Shown here piece after piece: positions 53,354 through 64,000 of a stretch of 64,000 nt of DNA. Both the position numbers and the translations under genes were made by a program. Below the pieces are notes generated by a model. The model searched no databases, was not told the origin of the DNA, and saw only the letters and a list, made by a program, of their open reading frames with translations. Source of the stretch: Rostratula benghalensis (taxonomy: Eukaryota; Chordata; Aves; Charadriiformes; Rostratulidae); contig VXAI01000452.1 of NCBI GenBank assembly GCA_013399305.1, forward strand, positions 334,734 to 398,733, written 5' to 3'. The first letter of the stretch is position 1; each line of letters begins with the position of its first letter.

Positions 53354-53504
53354 TGTGCACAGGATTGCTGGCGTGGTTGAGAATTATGACAAAACCCGAT
53401 TTTAAAGACAGTCTGGTTTATACTCGGACCAGAAAAAAAATGTTTTTGAGGTAGTAAATAGACATTTTCTTTTATCTGTGAAAACTCTTTTTTGAGTGGA
53501 TGGT
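53354..53504. repeat. Direct repeat, upstream copy, flanking a RALYL exon
   Basis: About 150 bp, from TGTGCACAGGATTGCTGG through TTGAGAATTATGACAAAAC and GATTTTAAAGACAGT to TTGAGTGGATGGT. It is collinear with the copy at 54104-54254, with scattered mismatches and small indels, and the two starts are 750 bp apart. I cannot assign it to a known repeat family. Confidence 0.85.
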
Positions 53505-53848
53505 GAAGTGGAAGTTACATATCAGTGTGCATTTTTCTAAATCCTGAATGAGAACTCTTCAGAATCATTATAGCCCTCCATGACACATTTTGACTTCCAA
53601 CTATATTTTCTCTCTACATCTAAGTTACAATTGAAGTCTCCTTCTGTAACAGAAATATATTATTGGCTTCATCTTCTTGAGTGGAAACTCATGTTTAAAA
53701 ATTATCAAAACTATATAGATGTAGTAGATATAGGTATGCCGTCCATTTTCATTGTCTATTTCTCATTTTCAGTGACTTGAAAGTGCCTTTGAAAACTCAT
53801 ACTAATTTCCAGGCCTTTAGCTTACTAGTATCAAATATTTGCTTTCAG

Positions 53849-53924
53849 ATATCAACATGGCAGGAGAACCAAAACCATACAGACCTAAACCTGGAAACAA
53901 GAGGCCACTCTCAACACTTTACAG
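53849..53924 (+). CDS. RALYL: RALYL exon: linker after the RRM (76 bp)
   Basis: The acceptor GCTTTCAG is followed by 76 coding bases and the donor GTGAGT. The frame reads [13 protein letters not shown] then [12 protein letters not shown], which matches the segment directly after the RRM in RALYL (hnRNP C/RALY family nuclear RNA-binding proteins). The first Asp codon is split (G supplied by the upstream exon), so the RRM is encoded upstream. The exon ends with two bases of a codon (AG). The ATG inside it is internal, not a start. It is flanked by a direct repeat. The next exon in the window is 762 bp downstream and joins in frame. Confidence 0.93.
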
Positions 53925-54686
53925 GTGAGTAAGATTTCATTTTTTGAATGTGAGTAAAAGAGACAGTATTGTAGTGTCTGACACTATGTGTATCTGTTGA
54001 CTGACTAAAGAGAAAAATCTTCTATCTTCCAGATATAAAGACTGGCTATATGAGACTGTCTCAAAAAACTAGATTATGGCAACTAGGAGTAAGCCTAGCA
54101 AAGTGTGCACAGGGTTGCTGGTGTAGTTGAGAATTATGACAAAACCAGATTTTAAAGACAGTGTGTTTTATAGTCGGAACAGAAAAAAAAATGTTTTTGA
54201 ATGAGGAAAGACATTCTCATTTACTTGTGCAAACTTTTTTATTGAGTGGATGGTTGGCTTATCTTTGCTCACTTAGTCACTCATTTGCCAATCTTTCATG
54301 TATTTAGCAGTCTTCCCAGTCCACTGCTTACACCGTTAGCACAGCAAAGAAGAAGGCTTTGATTCATTTGATCACTCAGAGAATTACAGTATAATTGTGA
54401 TCTAATTACAGATTTCTTGTGCTGTGTTAAATTATTTCTATATGTGCTGTCAACTCTTTATATTGTTCTGCATGCCCCAGACTTCACATTTCCAAATATA
54501 CTAGAGGGATAGCCAGCAACAGCATTGACAAACATAATGTACAGTGTATGGTTGTAGAAACGAAGTGGAAGGAGTTTGAAGCAGGTCTTGGAATGTGAGA
54601 GTAAGCCAATATTATCACAAAAGTTTTAATCAATGTGCATTTCTCTATAAACAAGTTCATTATTATTTTTCTGTGTTTTTCCACAG
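53925..54686 (+). other. Short RALYL intron (762 bp)
   Basis: A GT-AG intron holding the downstream copy of the direct repeat. From memory, mammalian RALYL isoforms can carry about 11 extra residues (beginning LESKEP) at this junction. I see no segment here that clearly encodes them. Confidence 0.75.
54104..54254. repeat. Direct repeat, downstream copy, flanking a RALYL exon
   Basis: The partner of 53354-53504, with the same block order (TGTGCACAGGGTTGCTGG, TTGAGAATTATGACAAAAC, GATTTTAAAGACAGTGTG, TTGAGTGGATGGT). The exon at 53849-53924 lies between the copies. Confidence 0.85.
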
Positions 54687-54734
54687 TGGTTATGTCTTTG
54701 ATTATGATTACTACAGAGATGATTTCTACAATCG
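54687..54734 (+). CDS. RALYL: RALYL exon: Tyr/Asp-rich segment (48 bp)
   Basis: The acceptor TTTTTCCACAG precedes T, which completes AG+T (Ser), then GYVFDYDYYRDDFYN and CG, followed by the donor GTATGT. The acidic, tyrosine-rich GYVFDYDYYRDDFYNR motif is a hallmark of the RALY/RALYL/hnRNP C group. The 48-bp length keeps frame. The Ser at the junction arises because this exon is joined directly to 53849-53924; the isoform with an extra mini-exon would instead have Arg there. Confidence 0.95.
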
Positions 54735-57700
54735 GTATGTGTGATTATACTTTTGTACATCCTACACCACTTCTACTGTTTGTATACTGTGTAACATTAA
54801 CTTTTTGTTAGAGAGTTCTGCTCTGATTTTACATATTATTCATTTCATTCTTTCTATTGTGTATCAGAAGAAGACTATTTTACTATATCACAAACAGAGA
54901 AAATTACCACTGCCAAATATTTGCTCATTAAACAGCTCTTTTGATCTTATCATTCTCTAAGAACTTTTGGGGCGTTTTCTGTGCAGAAGAGTTTCCTGTA
55001 GTTTAATTGCTCAGAGTTTCTTCCAACAGAGTTCTTCCAGGCTTACCTTCATTGGAACATATAGCAGCTGTAAAATTCTGCAGTATGACATTCGTGTATA
55101 TGAAAAGATAGAATCTCTCCCGGTATGTGTCTTCCAAGAACAGAGAGAATCCTATAAGGACCTTGAGGGAAGCAAAACCACAAGTTAAATGGCACATGTG
55201 TTTCTATAGGAGGAAAAGAAGCATGGATACCTAAGCAATGGGAGACTTGTACCTTCAGTACATGTGTACAGCCTCGCTCATCACTGTGGGAATTTATTCA
55301 TTCAGATTGTGCAGAATCACCACAACCTAGGTTTGTCATGGATGACCATTGATAACCAATTCCAACAGTCATTTAGCAGTCTTGTGGCTCTGCACCACAG
55401 CAGTCTGGCTTAACACAGGCCGAGTGAGTCAGACGGGAAGAAAGCATTGATCCATCAACCTTTTATAATCTGAGATTTCTTACATATAAAGCAATGGACA
55501 TGGAAGAGGTTTACACCCTGAAGTTAAGTCGTCATGTGTTATATACCTCTCTGCTACATTGCAGGAGAAATCTAGAAACAGTGTTGATTCAGTTCAAGAC
55601 TCTATTTCTAGTTTTGCATGAAAATGACAATGTTCACTTTGGACAGAGCTAAAGATACTAAGACATAAAAATATGGATTAAAAAACACCAATGCCATTTA
55701 GTCCTGCTCACTGCAGCCTTGACAGTAGAAACAGCTCATGTCCTCGTAAAAGTTAACTTTCACAGGCTTGTGTTTACTTTCCTCAAGTTTTAGTGCTCCA
55801 AATTTCATCAGTGGATTTGTATGTTTTTAAACACATTACTGTTTCTGACCTATGCCACATGAATATTAAAGTTATGTGTCTTTAATTTTCTCCCTAACTC
55901 TGTATGTTGTGTGTGGTAAAATTTAACAACTATAATTGTTGCATTTCCACAATATCTTATGATATCTTAAATGTAGTTTCTGTGGATCTTGGTGTCCATC
56001 TTGGTGACTGTCATTACAGAAAACTGCTGACAGAAACATGTCCCCATAAATCTATTTAATAGTAATATATTCTGATTTAGAAATTTCTCAGGATTGAGAC
56101 AGCAGAACTTTTGTGGTAGAAAATAAAAGACGAGATTGGCCTCTCAAGGCTGGACATCTTGATATATTGGCAATAAAAACCTTAAGAGGTTAAGGCTCTG
56201 TGTTATATCAAAGTTAATGAAAAGGGAAGATGAATTGCTCTATGCACTACCAGCGTGCTTATAGAGATCATAAATTAAGAAATAAAGTCATTATTCTTTT
56301 AATTTCTGAACGTCTTTATTTATGGAACTTTGTGTTAAATCCCAACTGATGAAATCTTGTTTTCTAGTATTTATTAATCTTCCAACCCCCCCAAAGGGAG
56401 TATTCACCTATATTATCTTGACTAAAGCATTGGAAAGGTCAGAAAGGGATGGGAAAAGTAGATAGTGATGTAAAAAATTTTGTATGAAGACGGATTTACA
56501 AGCTCAGGACTGCAGAATCTAGAAGGGTGAGTGAAAGAAAAGGTACTGTTATACACACAGGAGTATTCATGTGGAGAAGAGTTCCTTTAGAACTAAGAAT
56601 TTCTGTTTAAAATTTTTCAGATTACAAGGGCAAGGAAAGGAAAGCAGGCAGCGTATTCCAAAACTGATAAGAAGAAATATTTTTTTAAAAGAAAGGAATA
56701 TGATTGAAATATGCTTGTTGTAGATCTTGTTGCAACATTATACCAAGCACAAAAACTTTGAAAAATTTAAAAAATAAAAGTAAGAGGAGTAAAATATGTG
56801 TATATATTATATAACAATCTTTTTATATATTTAAAAAAGGAAGCACAGTTTTGCATTTCATTACATTATCTAAACATGAACTATGGGAAGCTAGAAAAAA
56901 TCACCTTTGGAGTATTAATTGCATAATGCATTATACCTTACAGTTCTTCTGAAATAATTTTTCCTAGTAGCATCAAATCGGAGACACTGACATACAGATC
57001 ATTTAATATGATAAATGACGTGACAAACAGCAATAATTCTGTTAAAGGTTCCAAAAATATTTAGTGTTCATCTTCATACATGATTGTTTATTTATATTTA
57101 CAACAGCTAGAAACTGTTTATTCAGTAAGAACATCTAAAGCCATGAATTTCAAGTTCAGTGGGGGTCTCTGTGACATATTTTGTAGGCAGCTGTATAAGA
57201 GGAGGTAGCTGGTTATATTGTCTCTATGACAAGAGTAAGTTTCCTGGGATTTAAGCCTTAGGTGTTTACTTGCCAGAGTATGGGTTAGAAGACTTAAGAC
57301 AGATGCTGCTTTCTGTTCAGAATGTTCTTAGACATTAGACAGGATAGTGCTTTATGGTGATAAAAAACCCGAAAAGTATGATAAAAAAAATGAAAAACCA
57401 AAAATCAGAAATTTTAATTTCTTTTGCTGTCTTTAAGGACAGCATATAGAAAACTAGCATTTAAACGATGCATGCAATATATGAGGTGAAAAGTCACCAC
57501 AACAAAAGGTGTTGCTGTTAGTTGTGTGCAATGGAATGATGTGGACATGTGGAAAGCTTTGTATGTAATTTTCATACTGTAAAGAACATAGTCATATAAC
57601 TCATCCCTCATGTAAATTATGCACAAAATCTGAGCTATGCAGTGGTCTGTGTCTGAAATCTGAATATGGCACTTAATGTGCATATGTCCTTGACATCTAA

Positions 57701-57838
57701 TTTGTCTGTGATATAGAGTCATTATGGTTTCAAAGGGTAATTTTCTTAAAGATTACATGAAAACTTATTTGATATGGTTTCCGTGACAGGAAGGTCATAG
57801 AAGGTTTTATGAAATCCAGCTGACTTAATCTTTTCTAG
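54735..57838 (+). other. RALYL intron (3.1 kb)
   Basis: AT-rich GT-AG intron. I recognise no mobile element and no further exon in it. The open frame at 57414-57722 on the minus strand has no recognised homology. Confidence 0.75.
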
Positions 57839-58002
57839 GTTGTTTGATTACCATGGCCGTGTCCCCCCACCACCCCGTACAGTGATTCCATTGAAGCGTC
57901 CTCGTGTGACTGTGACAACAACTCACAGAGGCAAAGGGGTGTTCTCCATGAAAGGAGCATCACGATCCACATCAAGTGGGGCTTCTTCTTCAGGATCCAA
58001 GT
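57839..58002 (+). CDS. RALYL: RALYL exon: basic/Pro-rich region (164 bp)
   Basis: The acceptor ATCTTTTCTAG is followed by G (completing Arg), then [39 protein letters not shown] and a Ser/Gly/Ala-rich stretch ending SSSGSK plus one base, then the donor GTGAGT. I placed the 3' border at the second GT (58003) because only that choice gives the strong GTGAGT donor and keeps frame with the next exon (T+TG, Leu). The region is the basic segment between the RRM and the coiled coil and probably contributes to RNA binding and nuclear localisation, by analogy with hnRNP C and RALY. Confidence 0.95.
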
Positions 58003-59669
58003 GTGAGTTTCTTATATTAGTTGGATATGGTTGAAAATATTATCCTAGTAATTTCTGAAAGCAGACAGCTTGCAGATATATAGAGCTCTATTCCAGTCAT
58101 TTCCTACCCTCAGCCTTTAACTTGTAAAACGGGTTTGATTACCAAATCTGCTATGCCTTTATAGCAAGTCAGACATCACATTGATGCAAGATTTGAAGGA
58201 AATCCCTTCAATATTTGACCAGCTCCCTTAGCCTCAGAAGAAGCCTTTTTAAAATAGCCTATCATCTTGATTGCTTGTGCACCATGAGGTCTTGTGAAGT
58301 GCTCATAACAAAGCAAAGCTAATTAACTTGTTATACACAGAGGCAAACTGATTTCTGTAGAGAATTGAGGGTTGTATGTGAGCTGGGGAGGAGGGAGAAT
58401 GTGGGCTAGAGGAGGTCGAGGTGTGTGTGTGGGTATTTTGCCAAACCACTCTAAGGGCAGAAAGAAGAAGAGTATCTTTTCCTGTTCTAAAGGGAGACCA
58501 AAACCAGACTGGAAATTTGGGGCTCTCCAACCCTGACCCCTGAGTTGACCTTAGAAAAACTGATGAAATCTCTCCTCCATGTTCACTAAGCTCCCCACCC
58601 CATAGTATGTCCTGGGAACTTCATATTCCTCTTCGTGCATCTTTCAGCACCCACCTGTCTTCCCCTGCCCCTTATGTGGAGTGATACTGTCCTTGGAAGC
58701 GTCACTGGAAGACGAAGAGAAAGATCAGGTAGGGATGAGATATTAGAAAGAATGAAGGGACTTCAATAAAAAACTTGCAGTACCAGACTGGCCAATGAAT
58801 CATCATGCTGTCTTACACACAACCATGAAATAGGTGAATCCACCAGCAGTATATCTTACTCTAAGAGGGCTAAACTATGGCATCAGCATAAGCCAATTAT
58901 ATAGTCTTCTTGAATAACATATCCAAATCTCACGCACTAGAATCTAACAAAAATGGAGCTCTACAGAGCCCACTAGGGTCCTGTTGTATGGACTGATGCT
59001 ATCAGAGATCTTGAAAGGAATCCTGAAATAAACACTCATGTGACTGAAATAATAGAAATGTGATAAAAAGAGCTAAAGATAATCTTGTACACTGAGGAAC
59101 AAGTAGCTCAATCCATTCCTTAGAAAGGATGACATTCTGAGAGAGCCTCTGTTGACTGTACAGCTCAGTACAGATCTTCACTTCCATCGCCTGAGTCACA
59201 CAGCCCTTTGATTCACACAGTGAATCAATGCTTTAGTAAATATATATACTTACAGATTCATTCATTAGATCTCCTTTGTTCCTCCTTTACCTTTGTATTA
59301 TCCATATGGAAATTTAGCAGTACCTAAGCATTCAATTCACTAATTGTCCTAAAGTGTGTTATAATAAAATTGAACTTCTTGGACTAACTTTGCCTTTGAA
59401 AAGATTCATTATTTGCAGATAAATTTGTATAATTCTTGTTTTCCAGAATAAGAATAACTCCAAAATTCTTCTAGAGACCTTCTATATCCCAAGAGATATC
59501 AAGGAAATCTCTCACACAGAAATCTGTGTTTTCATTGTAATGAATGGGACAGACACTAGAGACATCTGCTCCTCAGAATAATTACCAAATTTGTTTTATT
59601 TTATATCTTGTATTGCAGAAAATATTCTGTAATGCTGTATCAGAATTTAAGTAATGCATAATATATGAC

Positions 59670-60265
59670 CTGCACAAAATGTCCCCTCAGCAAATTTGCT
59701 GATAACATAAAACTGGAAAGGGTGGCTGACACACCAGAAGACTGTGCCACCACACATTGAGACTTGGACAGGCTAGAGAGTTGGAGAGATAGGAATCTAA
59801 TGAAGTTCAACAAGGGCAAGTGTAGAGTGCTGCACCTGCGGAGGAATAACCTCATGCACGTGTACAAGATTAGGGGCTGGCCTGCTGCAAAGCACTTCTG
59901 AGGGGACGGATCTCGGAGTCCTTTTGAAACTGTTGATCATAAGCAAGAAATATGCCCTTGAGGTGGAAAACGGTCTCCTGGAATGCATTAAAAAATACAT
60001 ATCCGGCAGGTTGAGGGAGGTCATCCTCAAACTCTGCTCTGCCCTGGTGAGTAATGTGTCCATTTCTGCCCCCCCCCCAGTTCTAGAAAGGCAAGGACAA
60101 CTATTACTATAGTCCAACTGAGATGAGCAGAGGACTGAAAGGGGATCCTATCAAAGCTTATAAATGTCTAAAAGGTGGGTATCAAGAGGATGAGTTCTCT
60201 CTTTTTCGGTGGTTCCCAGATGGTCTCCCTCAAATTGCTGGCAAAACTCCTCCTAATGGAGCCCA
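59670..60265 (+). mobile_element. CR1 LINE fragment, C-terminal reverse transcriptase, internally deleted
   Basis: Recognisable CR1 ORF2 blocks occur in order: AAATTTGCTGATAACATAAA near 59692, AATGAAGTTCAACAAGGGCA (LMKFNKGK) near 59800, GGAATGCATTAAAAAATACA near 59980, AGGTTGAGGGAGGTCATCCT and CTCTGCTCTGCCCTGGTGAG at 60008-60053. A deletion around a C9 run (about 60071) joins a later CR1 part (GGGGATCCTATCAAAGCTTA near 60141). Stops make it inactive. Confidence 0.88.
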
Positions 60266-62033
60266 GGAGGATGGTGAGCTTTTTTCTTTCTCAAAAGGGT
60301 GCATTGCAGGAACATACTCTTTTTGTTGTTCATCAGAAACCTTCATAAATTGTCTTTAGCAACTGCTGCTCGTCACAAAAGAGTACCCTGTATGTTATAA
60401 TTGAGGATGGGATTTCTCTGGGAGAATTTTACAACTGAATATTTGTACAATTCCCCACAAATTAACACAACGAACCACTCAAATAAATACACCATCGCGG
60501 TGTTGGAACCAGGGTGGAAATTTGGAAGTTGTTGTGCAGATTTGCTGAAATGATTCCCCTTTTTTCTCTCAGTCCTTTGTAATGTGAACTTAAAGTGATT
60601 GACTTTGTGATGAAACCATCTTATTAAATGTAAATGATAAGTTGCAGAATAAGTGTTCAAAACTCGAGGACAGAGTTATGGCATAGGGGAATTTTGCAAG
60701 GCAGCAATGATGCTCCTCGGTTGTTTCTAACATTTTTGTGTAGCTTTGATTGTTCACTGTTGTGTCAGTGTTCCCTCTGGTGCAGTCTTCCTCCCAAAGT
60801 GACTTCTCACTGAGACAACACAGGGAAGCCTGAAGAAGGCTTCACTTGAGCTGAGCAGTAGCCCCATGTCTGTGTCTGTTTCCTCACCAGATTCCAAAGT
60901 GCAAATGTTTTCTACTTTGCTTTTTGGATTGAGAACTAATAGCATTAGATCCTTGTGGTGTCACTTCTGACATTTTAGCCTTGGTAAGCCTGTGGCTTGC
61001 CAAGTCAAGAGAGCACCTCTAACCCAGCAGCTTGACTTCACAGGATCTGTTGCCTGCTGGATTCACAGCTGGCTGCCCTAGACACTTAGCATTTCCCATT
61101 GTACACGTTCACACCATTTCATCCTGGACTCCGCACTGCCTCACTACTCAAGCCCACAGCAACCACTGCCTCCAGGGAAGCAATAACCTTCTAAATATGC
61201 AGTTGTCAGACTCCTAACATCTTGATACAGCTATGGGGGATTGGATGGTGACCCATTATTTCGCTAGGGACATTTTAAGGGCTTTCTCTATAAACATAGC
61301 AAATAACTCCATTAAATACTGTATAGCAAGTAAGAGTCTGGCACGAAGATCCTTTAAGCTTTGTTCTGTAAGTCCTACCCTTCATTCAAGATGAGATTGG
61401 CGGTTTCCACCTCCTGTGATTGTGTGAGAGGTGCAATTTCTCAATATGAGCACAGGATTTAACAAGATCATTACCTCATATAACAACCTACCGTCTGTAC
61501 CTACTGACTTAGCTTAGAAATACCAATGAGACAGCATGATGAGATACATTCCTAAGAGTCAGTGAATGGGCCTAATATGGCAAGATGCAGACAAAAGACC
61601 CTTTTCCCAGGCACTAAGGGCCCTCCCAGTGCTCTGTATACGCACATCAAAGTCAATGCACATCCTACTTGAGCATCTGTAAGATGGAGGATTTGAAGTA
61701 GATCCTGAGTGCTTTTGTGTTTCCTGTCCCTCACAGTTTAAGGTGATAGTTAATTTCTTCCTACAAGGCTGTAAGAGACAGCTGTGTTATCTACTCTTAT
61801 CCTTTATAAATTCTTTTATTCTCCCATGATAGCACCAGGTTCCCATTTTCTCCTCTAGGCCTCTTCAACATGATATCCTAGCACAAACAGGAAATGTGGA
61901 TTTATTTAGACTATCTTCTCAGCATTAAAACATGTACTGATAATGCCATAATAGTGTCATTCTTGAGTGCAGTTTCTTCTGAAGCCTAAACACCTCCAAA
62001 GCAGCTACTTCTTACATTATACTATGTTAGTGC

Positions 62034-62050
62034 AAAAAAAAAAAAAAAAA
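62034..62050. repeat. A17 homopolymer
   Basis: An uninterrupted A run in the RALYL intron. Confidence 0.95.
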
Positions 62051-62751
62051 CAGTACATAAAAGAAGAGAAATGCAATGCCACAAAGATTTGGAAACTTTT
62101 GCTCTTAATTTATAGGTATTGCCTCTATGTCCCTGGACGTGATTATAAAAATCAATATTTTTGTATGTTATCCATAGCTGGAAAAAGTACAAGAAATTAC
62201 TGGAACTGAAAGCTTTTAAGCAATAACATTTAACACATATGGCAATGAAGCTGCTGTCTGAAACTTAACATTGCATTCCTGGCAGCCCTAGCATTTATGT
62301 TACCTTTTGCTCTTGTTGAAAAATACCTCTTGCTACCAAAAGGGATCTTTTTTAATATGGCCACTATTATTACAAAATAGTTCAGCAAAATAGCATTGCA
62401 AGACTGTGAACTCTCTGTCGTATTTGAATCTTTCTTTTACTATAAGCTTTTTTTCAGTAAAATTTACTTCGATTTACTAAGAATGCCCTTGTTTTGTCCG
62501 AAATGTTTATTAGAGAGCAGCACACCTCATAACCTCTTGTCATTAGGGTTTATAATCCTGTTATTTCCTAGTATGTATTCGGCATTTTTAACTAACAATA
62601 TTATTTTTAAAAGTTAAATATCTAAAAATACAGACAGAAATTAGATAGTAGATTTTGAACTTCAAAGGAAAGAAAATAGAATACATTTTGTTCATGCGGG
62701 ACTGTAAGTATATTTTGTTTCATGTTCATCATCTTTGCTCTCTTTCCACAG

Positions 62752-62865
62752 TGAAATCAGATGAGTTGCAAACAATCAAGAAGGAATTAACCCAAATCAA
62801 AACAAAAATTGATTCCTTGATAGGGAGACTGGAAAAGATTGGAAAACAGCAAAAAGCTGAAGCAG
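62752..62865 (+). CDS. RALYL: RALYL exon: coiled-coil segment (114 bp)
   Basis: The acceptor CTCTTTCCACAG is followed by TG (completing Leu), then [37 protein letters not shown] and one base, then the donor GTAGGT. The heptad pattern of Leu and Ile (L-I-L-I-I-L-I-L-I) is the leucine-zipper-like oligomerisation helix shared with hnRNP C and RALY. It ends in phase 1, so the remaining coiled coil and the acidic tail lie on later exons beyond 64000. The Gly in EKIGKQQ is unexpected inside a helix; I recall Glu there in mammals. Confidence 0.95.
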
Positions 62866-64000
62866 GTAGGTAAAAGCATTCTGTAGTCGAGTGAATTATA
62901 TTAGAATCTCGTTGTCAGTCAAGCAGAAGAAGTGAAGCCCTCTAGAAATTTTGCTACATTATTGAGGCCTGAACAACGTAAATTAACTGTCAGGTAGAAC
63001 CATTGTGGAGACAAATAAATATTCTTCACAGAGATTGCAATGTCCTTTCAACATCTGTTGAAAAAAATAAAAGATTTTTAGGAGATGTTCTGGAAATCAA
63101 CCTTGGGCATGTTTGTGCTATCCTCGTTAAGAATTATTAGATACTCTATATCTGGAATTATTAGCTGGTAAATAGGCAATGGACAAAAGATGCAATATGG
63201 GAAATTCCTGTTTGATATAAGGAAAAGAGATGCAACTAAGCCGTATAGCAGGTTCCCTAGCAAGACTGTAGAATCTCCACCCTTGGAGATATTCAATACT
63301 CCCCTGCACCAGGACCAAACTTTGAGTTTGGCTCTGCTTCGAAGAGGAGGTAGAATTGGAGAGTCCAGAGATCCCTTCCAACCTGAACTATTGTGTGAAT
63401 CTGTGGCATCTTTGTATAACTGGCCACACCTCTATTTCACATTTTCCCTGGCTTGAAACATTTTGGTTTGAGGCAAATTTTGGGAATAACAAAATCCAAC
63501 TCTACTTTTTAATTTAATCAAGGTCTTTATTTCTGTCATTTCTGATCTTTTTTTTGCTAAATGATCTCACGTGACACCACTTTAAAGCTGTGCTGAGCAG
63601 TTATAAGTGATTTATGAGGTTATATTTTCACAACAGTATATTTAGACAAAAATCTAAGTTTTTACCATTGTCTAGGGTATTTCTTTGGCTATTTCCTTAT
63701 AAATCACATGGTATATCTCCATGCAGGAGCTGTGTACTAGAGAGCTGATTTTGATGACAGCCATCAGGGAAATAGAAACCTTACCTCATGCATAATCTCA
63801 ATGTTCTTCCCCCCTGCTCCCCTTCTCTGATAGAAACTTTGAATGTATTTTGTGTGAAATGTGTGAAACAATTTCTGCCTCAAAATCCAGATCTGCCTGA
63901 TTGTCTCCGTGCTCAGATTTGTGGCCGTTGCCTAACTAAACTCTGTGAAGCCAAAAAGACCTAATACAATACATAAAGAGAGCTTCATCAAGATTATATT
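62866..64000 (+). other. RALYL intron, 5' part; runs off the window
   Basis: It starts with the donor GTAGGT. It holds one CR1 3' tail (63.19-63.4 kb). The next RALYL exon, expected to continue the coiled coil, is not present. Confidence 0.75.
63190..63405 (+). mobile_element. CR1 LINE 3' UTR fragment
   Basis: The segment GTAGAATCTCCACCCTTGGA with a following GAGATATTCAATACTCCCCT, then CAGAGATCCCTTCCAACCTG and a TTGTGTGAATCTGTGG tail, is a CR1 3' end lacking the coding part. Confidence 0.9.

Larger units (their letters stand above)
58003..62751 (+). other. RALYL intron (4.7 kb)
   Basis: It contains a CR1 fragment (59.67-60.26 kb), a G-rich stretch near 58.39 kb and an A17 run near 62.04 kb. 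No further exon is recognised; the minus-strand open frame at 60754-60945 has no homology I know. Confidence 0.75.

Noticed and set aside
58384..58434. G-rich stretch as a G-quadruplex
   Set aside because: It has only three close GGG runs; the fourth needs a loop of about 25 bases.
60754..60945. 63-codon minus-strand frame in a RALYL intron
   Set aside because: It resembles nothing known. A possible internal donor joins no identified exon.
1..64000. CRISPR arrays, tRNA or rRNA genes, bacterial operons
   Set aside because: No regularly spaced repeats, cloverleaf candidates with A/B boxes or prokaryotic gene structure were seen. The window is vertebrate nuclear DNA.

Overview
The window looks like bird nuclear DNA: AT-rich, intron-dominated sequence with GT-AG exons, at least nine fragments of the avian LINE CR1, and one short solo LTR of an endogenous retrovirus. 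I cannot fix the species from the sequence; a galliform or similar bird is plausible. There are no bacterial features. One ambiguous base (N) lies at 45140.

Right part (53.8-62.9 kb, + strand): four consecutive coding exons of RALYL (RALY RNA-binding-protein-like, the hnRNP C/RALY family) at 53849-53924, 54687-54734, 57839-58002 and 62752-62865. Their phases join into one frame that encodes the linker after the RRM, the Tyr/Asp-rich segment, the basic Arg/Lys region and the start of the coiled coil. I recognised neither the RRM exon(s) nor the acidic C-terminal exon(s), which presumably lie outside the window. If so, 1-53848 is, on the + strand, the tail of one very long RALYL intron.

Left part (0-17 kb, - strand): read on the reverse strand, three short segments at 14806-14932, 4613-4724 and 49-118 each have AG and GT (or AG and stop) borders, are open only inside those borders, and join in matching phases (0, 1, 2) to a stop codon. 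A fourth, weaker segment at 16763-16825 supplies an ATG and joins in phase 0. Together they predict a small soluble protein of about 123 residues (102 without the weakest exon) that I do not recognise. It would be a gene antisense to RALYL and nested in its intron, and it is the most interesting object here.

The rest (about 17-53 kb) is AT-rich intronic or intergenic sequence with CR1 pieces (one interrupted by a short CR1 tail flanked by a 9-bp duplication), a 402-bp solo LTR with 6-bp target duplications, simple repeats, small tandem duplications, and a few CpG-bearing or homeobox-site-rich islands that may be conserved non-coding elements. A roughly 150-bp direct repeat brackets the first RALYL exon in the window.
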